A stretch of DNA of 45,240 nt from positions 1-45,240 of the forward strand of contig NZ_WBIS01000015.1 in assembly GCF_009749465.1 (NCBI RefSeq). Direction: 5' to 3'. The notes below the pieces were generated by a model. The model worked only from the letters and a program-made list of their open reading frames with translations, searched no databases and was not told the DNA's origin. The position numbers and the translations under genes were made by a program. The DNA comes from Agromyces terreus. Lineage in GTDB: Bacteria; Actinomycetota; Actinomycetes; Actinomycetales; Microbacteriaceae. This document shows, one piece after another, positions 40,823 to 45,240 of this stretch. The number at the start of each line of letters is the position of its first letter. Within the stretch, counting starts at the first letter, position 1.

Positions 40823-41779
40823 ATGGGGTCCGATGCGATGACGCCCGGAATCGGGTCGTCCCCCGGCGACCCGATCCTGGCGGTGGACGCCGGCCAGTCG
40901 GCGATCAAGGTGCGCTACGACGGCGAGCACGTGCGCGAATGGGCCGGTCCCGGCATCCGCACCGACCTTCCGCTGCGCCCGCAGCTCGCGGATGTGATCC
41001 GCGACGCGTTCGACCGCGGCTGCCGGCCGACCACGGTCGGCATCGGCGTCTCGGGGCTCACGCATCTCGAGGCCGACGCGGTTCCGCTGCTCCGCTCGGG
41101 GCCGCAGCAGCTCGGCGTCCGCACGATCACGCTCGCCCACGACTCGGTCACGGCCTACCTCGGCGCGCTCGGCGAGGAGCGCGGCGTGGTCATCGCGGCG
41201 GGCACGGGATCCGTGGCGTTCGCGGTCGGGGCCACCGAGGTCGCACGCATCGACGGTTGGGGAAACCTGATGGGCGATGCCGGCAGCGGCTACTGGATCG
41301 GCCGCGAGGCTCTCGACGCCGCGATGCGCGCCCACGACGGACGAGGCCCGCAGACCGCGCTCCTCGATCTCGTCGGAGCCGAGTTCCCCGACGTGGAGGC
41401 GGCGTACATCGAGCTGCAGGCAGACCCGAAGCGGGTCGAGCGCATCGCCGCACATGCGCGGCAGGTCTGCGAGATCGCCGACCACGACGCCGTCGCGCGG
41501 GACATCGCGACACGGGCAGCAGGCGAGCTCGCGCTGTCGGCCTTCACGGGTCTGCGCCGGGTCGACGAGCACACCGCGCGAGCGCCGAGGATCCGTGCCG
41601 CCGGCGGCATCTTCCGCAGTCACCGCATCGTCGAAGAGTTCGAATCCGGCCTCCGTTCGCGCCTACCCGGGGCCGACATCCAGGTCGCCGATGCGCACCC
41701 CCTCGACGGCGCCGAGATGCTCGCGCGCGTCGCCGACGGGAGCGTGCTCGCAACGCTGATCTCCCGCGCGCGCGCCTGA
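40823..41779 (+). CDS. BadF/BadG-type ATPase, N-acetylglucosamine-kinase-like
   Basis: 318 residues. ASKHA-fold signs: phosphate-1 ILAVDAGQSAIKV, phosphate-2 VIAAGTGSVAFAV, GDAGSGYWIGREAL, and a late IRAAGGIFRSHRI. This subfamily phosphorylates amino sugars such as N-acetylglucosamine; the exact sugar is unknown. ATG 40823 follows GGGAGGAAG (40811-40819), better than ATG 40802. It is divergent from lacI and shares its operator. Confidence 0.85.
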   Translation: MGSDAMTPGIGSSPGDPILAVDAGQSAIKVRYDGEHVREWAGPGIRTDLPLRPQLADVIRDAFDRGCRPTTVGIGVSGLTHLEADAVPLLRSGPQQLGVRTITLAHDSVTAYLGALGEERGVVIAAGTGSVAFAVGATEVARIDGWGNLMGDAGSGYWIGREALDAAMRAHDGRGPQTALLDLVGAEFPDVEAAYIELQADPKRVERIAAHARQVCEIADHDAVARDIATRAAGELALSAFTGLRRVDEHTARAPRIRAAGGIFRSHRIVEEFESGLRSRLPGADIQVADAHPLDGAEMLARVADGSVLATLISRARA

Positions 41780-41826
41780 CGCACCCGCACGGAGCGGCCG
41801 AACTGCGCTGACCGCGCCCACAGCGC

Positions 41827-42684
41827 TCAGCGCTCCCAGACGCCGCGTTCCCGTTCGGCGAACTCGCGGAAGGTGGTCGCGGGCCGCCCGGTGAGCTTTC
41901 GCACCATGCGGTTCGGGAACGCCGAGATGTTGAAGCGCACGACGCGGTAGATCATCTTCTGCACCGCGATGTAGTCGTCGGGCCGGCCCTCGGCTCGCAG
42001 CCGGTCGAGGTACGCGCCTTCCGACGGCCTGGCGTACCGGATCGGGCGCCCGAGCACCTCGGTCAGCACCTCGGCGACGCGGCGGTACGTCAACGACTGC
42101 TCCCCCGAGAGCGTGTACGCCTTGCGCAGGTGCCCCTCGCCGGTGAACGTCGCGGCGGCCACGAGGCCGATGTCGCGCGCGTCGATGAACGCGGTGTGCG
42201 ACCGCCCGGCCGGCACGAAGATCTCGTCCTGCTCGCGGATCTCCTCGCCGTACATGGCGGTGAGGTTCTGCATGAAGAAGTTCGGCCGGAGGAACGTGTA
42301 CGGCGCGTCGACCTGCTTCAGATACGCCTCGACGGCGTGATGCGGCGTTCGCCGGTTGGCCTGCACCCCCTGCAACGAGAGGAAGACGATCTGGCGGATG
42401 CCGCGGCGCATCGCGGCGTCGATGAGCGGGAACAGGTACGTCTGCACGTCTTCGATCGCGGGCGGGCGCATGAGGAACAGCCGATCGCAGCCTTCCAGCG
42501 CGGCTTCGAGCGCTGCCGCCTGCGCGCCGAACTCGAAGGCCCGCGCTTCGACGCCGTCGGGCAGCTCGGCCGCCCCGCCGCGCACGCCGGCGACGACGCG
42601 CTCGCCGCGCTCCACCAGTTCGGCGACCACCGAGGACCCCACGATGCCCGTGGCTCCCGTGACGAACACCGCTTCTCGAGTCAT
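41827..42684 (-). CDS. NmrA-type atypical SDR (NAD(P)-binding) protein
   Basis: 285 residues. FVTGATGIVGSSVVAELVERG is the nucleotide-binding start; later IRQIVFLSLQGVQ, FLRPNFFMQNL and FIDARDIGLVAA are typical of NmrA/SDR_a5-like proteins. These act as redox sensors or reductases for quinones and small aldehydes. The start overlaps the marR stop (ATGA): second functional gene of that operon. Confidence 0.85.
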   Translation of the reverse strand: MTREAVFVTGATGIVGSSVVAELVERGERVVAGVRGGAAELPDGVEARAFEFGAQAAALEAALEGCDRLFLMRPPAIEDVQTYLFPLIDAAMRRGIRQIVFLSLQGVQANRRTPHHAVEAYLKQVDAPYTFLRPNFFMQNLTAMYGEEIREQDEIFVPAGRSHTAFIDARDIGLVAAATFTGEGHLRKAYTLSGEQSLTYRRVAEVLTEVLGRPIRYARPSEGAYLDRLRAEGRPDDYIAVQKMIYRVVRFNISAFPNRMVRKLTGRPATTFREFAERERGVWER

Positions 42685-43118
42685 GTCTCCTCCGTGATCC
42701 GGTCGAGCAGGTCGGCGAGCAGGATCAGCTCGCCGTCGTCGAGCAGGTCGAAACGCGGACGCATCCGCTCGATGACCGACCGCTCGAACCGGTCGACCTC
42801 GGTCGCCGCCGCATCCGTCATGCGCAGGATGCGCGAGCGCGCGTCATCGGGGTTCGCGTCGGTCTCGACGAGCCCTGCGGCCTTGAGCCCGTCGATGAGC
42901 TGGGTGACGGCCCCCGGCGTCACGCCGAGCGTGGACGCCAGGATGCTCGGCGTCACGGGACCGCGGCGGTGTGCGAGCGTGAACAGCGCCTGCAGTTGCG
43001 TGCGCGAGAGTTCGTGATCGCCGAAGGGGGTGCGCCGCCCGGCGGTGACGGCACGTGAGAGCAGCGTCATCGACTCGAGCACCGAGGCGACGCGGGCTGC
43101 GCGGTCGACGGCGCCCAT
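42681..43118 (-). CDS. MarR-family transcriptional regulator
   Basis: 145 residues with the winged-helix core SRTQLQALFTLAHRRGPVTPSILASTLGVTPGAVTQLIDGLKAAGLVE, DARSRILRMTDAAA wing and flanking dimer helices. It probably represses its own operon. The ATG overlaps the stop of the preceding remnant gene (TGATG), so translation starts by coupling. An A/T-rich imperfect dyad lies before the operon. Confidence 0.9.
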   Translation of the reverse strand: MGAVDRAARVASVLESMTLLSRAVTAGRRTPFGDHELSRTQLQALFTLAHRRGPVTPSILASTLGVTPGAVTQLIDGLKAAGLVETDANPDDARSRILRMTDAAATEVDRFERSVIERMRPRFDLLDDGELILLADLLDRITEET

Positions 43119-43246
43119 CAGCGGCTCACGAACGGCATCTCGCCGATGAACGTGCGATCCTCGACCTGAGTGAGGATGAAGTCGGCGAGGTCGTCGCGGC
43201 TGATCTGCGTGCTGCCGGTCGCGCCGAACCACGCGATGACCCTCAT
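43118..43246 (-). pseudogene. Internally deleted SDR/NmrA gene, 42 codons
   Basis: Reads MRVIAWFGATGST then QISRDDLADFILTQVEDRTF and IGEMPFVSR. The first 13 residues are the dinucleotide-binding start of an NAD(P)-binding protein; the rest is the C-terminus of the same kind of protein (ISR-DLADF-L). About 150-200 codons between them are missing and the frame is kept. It still serves as the translated leader of the marR gene through TGATG overlap. Leaderless layout: TAAAGT (43258-43253), six bases, ATG. Confidence 0.75.
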
Positions 43247-43247
43247 G

Positions 43248-43273
43248 AATTCACTTTAGCTGCTATATCAATT
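43248..43273. promoter_or_regulatory. A/T-rich dyad at the marR operon promoter
   Basis: AATTCACTTTAG-CT-GCTATATCAATT: outer AATT matched, 8 of 12 arm bases pair. It covers the -10 of the operon; a probable MarR site. Confidence 0.45.
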
Positions 43274-43303
43274 CGGGCGGGCGACGCGCGGCGCGCAGCC
43301 TGC

Positions 43304-44212
43304 TCAGGGCTGCCGCGCCGCGGACGACCGCACCGCATCCACCAGCGCCTCGCGATCGCGGATCGGACTCGAGCGGGGCGTGGTCGTCGTGAGGAAGTGC
43401 TGGGCGTACGGGAAGCAGGCCGCCGAGCACGGCGCCTCGGCGAGGACTCCTGCGCCGAAGGTGTTGCGTTCGACCGAGACCGAGTCGAGCGGGATCCGCA
43501 GCGCCTCGGCCATCTCGTCGGGGTCGAACACGAGCCCGAACGCCACCGAGTCCTCGTGCATGAGCCGCCCGCCGTAGTCGACCGAGAGGTTGCCGTCGAC
43601 CCAGAGGCGTTGGTCGAGCGGGGTCATGGCACCCGTCCGCAGTCCGGCGGTCGCGACGAGGTCGTTCGACCCCCGCCGGCTGCGGACGTCGATGATCACC
43701 TCGGCGGCGTGCGAGGTCGTCATCACCGCGCGAGAGGTGGTCGGCGTCGAGAAGCCCTGCGCCGGGTCGTAGTTGACGGTGTTCGACTCGTAGTCGCAGA
43801 TGATCCAGGTCAGCATGCCGGTACGGATGTCCTCCGCGATCAGGTAGAGCTCGACGCGCACACCCCAGAACACCGGGGCGTGCACGTTGAAGGCGCCGAT
43901 GATCGCGCAGTGCCGCGGCTCCTCACCCGCGAACATCGCGGTCGGGGTGAGCCGGTACCCCGGAGGCAGCAGCCGCGCCGCCGCGTCCTCGTCGAGGATC
44001 TCGTAGGCAAGGAACGTGCAGTACGGTTCCACGACGAACCCCATGTACTCCTCGGCGCGAGCGTTGGCGATGATCCGACGCTGCAGCCCGAGCGGCAGCC
44101 GCGAGAGCATCTCGGCCCGCCCGTGCAGTGCGGCCACGCCCTTCGGAGAGATGCCGCTCTCGGCGAAGGCGATGAAGTCCCGTCGTTCCGTCGACCCGAT
44201 GCGCGTGTCCAT
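43304..44212 (-). CDS. Conserved protein of unknown function, possibly acetoacetate-decarboxylase-like fold
   Basis: 302 residues, no membrane helix or signal peptide. Segments such as LLPPGYRLTPTAMF, CAIIGAFNVHAPVFWGVRVE, LYLIAEDIRTGMLTWIICDYES and RLWVDGNLSVDYGGRLM suggest a beta-rich fold. The 'LPPG...' start followed by long strands recalls acetoacetate decarboxylase-like proteins, but the catalytic Lys region is not evident and the call is weak. The start is supported by TACGTT (44224-44219) six bases before ATG. The 223-bp gap 44213-44435 holds no other gene. Confidence 0.6.
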   Translation of the reverse strand: MDTRIGSTERRDFIAFAESGISPKGVAALHGRAEMLSRLPLGLQRRIIANARAEEYMGFVVEPYCTFLAYEILDEDAAARLLPPGYRLTPTAMFAGEEPRHCAIIGAFNVHAPVFWGVRVELYLIAEDIRTGMLTWIICDYESNTVNYDPAQGFSTPTTSRAVMTTSHAAEVIIDVRSRRGSNDLVATAGLRTGAMTPLDQRLWVDGNLSVDYGGRLMHEDSVAFGLVFDPDEMAEALRIPLDSVSVERNTFGAGVLAEAPCSAACFPYAQHFLTTTTPRSSPIRDREALVDAVRSSAARQP

Positions 44213-44435
44213 GGCGCAAACGTAGCCGCGCGGCGTGCGCGGCCGAATCGACCAGACGATTGATCCTGCCCGCTCGCACCGCGAACGATTCGCGCCGACA
44301 TCGCCCCGGAACGGACGTCGGATGCCGGGCGCGGAGCGCGGCCCGCGAACGATGTAGAAGATGGAGCCGCCTGTGGGATAGGAACGAAAGTCACGCTGAC
44401 TCACGCGCCGTTGGTGCGACCACGCCGTATGAGGC

Positions 44436-45023
44436 TCATGATTTGATCCGCGCGTCGACCAGGGACTGAGCGAATCGCAGATGAGCCTTCCGTGAGGCCA
44501 CACCGTGGCCTGAGGTCCACGAAGTCCCCAAAGTCAGCAACACCTGGTCATCGCCAGATTCAACTTCCAACGCGTAGTAATGCAGACCGGCAATTCGCTG
44601 CGAAGTTAATGCCGCCGAACACGGAGTTGTTTGCTCGAAGATCAGGAGGGGTTGTCCGTTTTCCCACACCCAGGCCTCTATCCGCCCTTCCCGCTCGATG
44701 AGCGTGGCCATCACATGGAGCGGACCAACACGAGCAAATCGGATAGGCCCATCAAACCCTTCGCGCCGAAGGATTCGTTCTACATGCCCCGCCCCACGCG
44801 AGATCGCGAAACCCACCACGACCGCGACCACCACACACAGGCCACAAAAGAGGCCGTATCGGAGAACGATCGAGAGGAAGGGTTCCCAGTCCGGGGGCGT
44901 AGTCGAAAACGTCGACGACCAGGCTCCCAGGACCGGCCCTGCGATCGCAATGGATCCGACCACGCGTATGGCAATCGCTCGGTGCGTGGATCTCACGGCC
45001 TCGGGGCGAATAGCAACCGTCAT
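44436..45023 (-). CDS. Two-helix membrane protein of unknown function, low-GC region
   Basis: 195 residues. Two membrane helices near the start (IAIRVVGSIAIAGPVLGAW and LFCGLCVVVAVVVGFAI), then a soluble domain (~95-195) with strands such as VMATLIEREGRIEAWVWENG and HYYALEVESGDDQVLLTLG. ATG 45023 is chosen; GTG 45044 is possible. GC is far below the rest (44521-44580 is 50%, 44581-44640 is 55% by count), and codons ending in A or T are common, so the gene may be acquired. No family recognised. Confidence 0.6.
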   Translation of the reverse strand: MTVAIRPEAVRSTHRAIAIRVVGSIAIAGPVLGAWSSTFSTTPPDWEPFLSIVLRYGLFCGLCVVVAVVVGFAISRGAGHVERILRREGFDGPIRFARVGPLHVMATLIEREGRIEAWVWENGQPLLIFEQTTPCSAALTSQRIAGLHYYALEVESGDDQVLLTLGTSWTSGHGVASRKAHLRFAQSLVDARIKS

Positions 45024-45144
45024 CAGAAGACTCGCGTTTCCCACCAGACGTCGATTGCCGGGATGTTCGCAACCTCCGCAGCCTCAGTTCCAAGTCCAAT
45101 CCACGCGAGAGCGATGATGCGCCCCGGGTTTGATGGAGGCCGGG

Positions 45145-45240
45145 TTAGTTGGAAGCCGCGCCCGTGAGGGTGCGAGGTTGAGCGTAGTCGACGTCGGGGC
45201 GCTCAGCCCAGTACGCCTGTTCGTGCTCGACTGGTGGGAC
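45145..45240 (-). CDS. C-terminal fragment of an unidentified gene at the window edge
   Basis: The minus-strand frame from the last base reads EHEQAYWAERPDVDYAQPRT and ends TGAASN-stop at 45145. Of the three frames this one looks most protein-like, but 31 residues are too few to name it. The gene would come from outside the window. Confidence 0.35.
   Translation of the reverse strand, partial: VPPVEHEQAYWAERPDVDYAQPRTLTGAASN

Noticed and set aside
43248..43273. Promoter -35 TTGATA for the marR operon
   Set aside because: It lies only seven bases from the -10 box, too close to act with it.

Overview
The window is about 72% GC and almost every gap between genes is short. Codon third positions are strongly G/C, many genes look leaderless, and GGATGCC/GGCATCC recurs both in codons and in hairpins. 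Together with the gene content (RibBA-RibH, GTP-dependent PckG, RamB-like and PadR regulators) this points to an actinobacterial chromosome, most likely family Microbacteriaceae. That placement is inference from style and gene content, not from a database match. No rRNA, tRNA, CRISPR array, phage module or intact insertion sequence was seen.

Layout. 1-1.2 kb: end of a riboflavin operon (ribBA 3' part, ribH), then a large mosaic repeat array. 1.6-4.8 kb: small membrane protein, MHS-type symporter, a 13-cysteine copper-storage-like protein, and an unknown small protein. 4.9-9.1 kb: pseudouridine catabolism (psuG-psuK), an autoregulated-looking small HTH protein and an ABC exporter. 9.1-10.4 kb: a DUF559/Vsr-like nuclease gene framed by 34-bp palindromes. 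10.6-14.1 kb: pckG divergent from a RamB-like regulator. 14.3-15.7 kb: PadR plus its membrane partner. 15.8-19.7 kb: SDR dehydrogenase, thiolase and a long GAPDH. 19.9-26.2 kb: DHA2 drug exporter with a NIPSNAP-like protein, a ThDP-dependent decarboxylase-like enzyme and a large sulfatase. 26.4-33.4 kb: a homoprotocatechuate meta-cleavage cluster (hydratase, aldolase, FAH-RraA fusion, GntR regulator, semialdehyde dehydrogenase, ring-cleavage dioxygenase). 33.4-34.7 kb: a second DUF559/Vsr-like gene framed by a different, 80-bp palindrome family. 34.7-39 kb: alpha/beta hydrolase, nicotinamidase, PBP4-type peptidase and a Gfo/Idh/MocA oxidoreductase. 39-41.8 kb: a decayed sugar-uptake locus (3' fragment of a ChvE/XylF-like binding protein, LacI regulator, BadF-type sugar kinase). 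41.8-45.2 kb: MarR-NmrA operon headed by an internally deleted SDR gene, a conserved unknown, and a lower-GC end.

How it fits together. The hpa genes turn homoprotocatechuate into pyruvate and succinate semialdehyde. Two near-identical GntR-type operators sit on the -10 boxes of the two promoters in that cluster. PckG, the RamB-like regulator and the long GAPDH suggest growth on C2/C4 or aromatic carbon with gluconeogenesis. The LacI operator occurs both in front of lacI and in front of the truncated sugar-binding gene, so the scar of a lost transport operon keeps its regulatory site.

Most unusual signal. Two divergent DUF559/Vsr-like genes are each bracketed by their own palindromic repeat family. 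The gaps are nearly the same in both cases (about 100 bp before the start, 33-49 bp after the stop). This recalls REP/RAYT units, but with a different nuclease fold.
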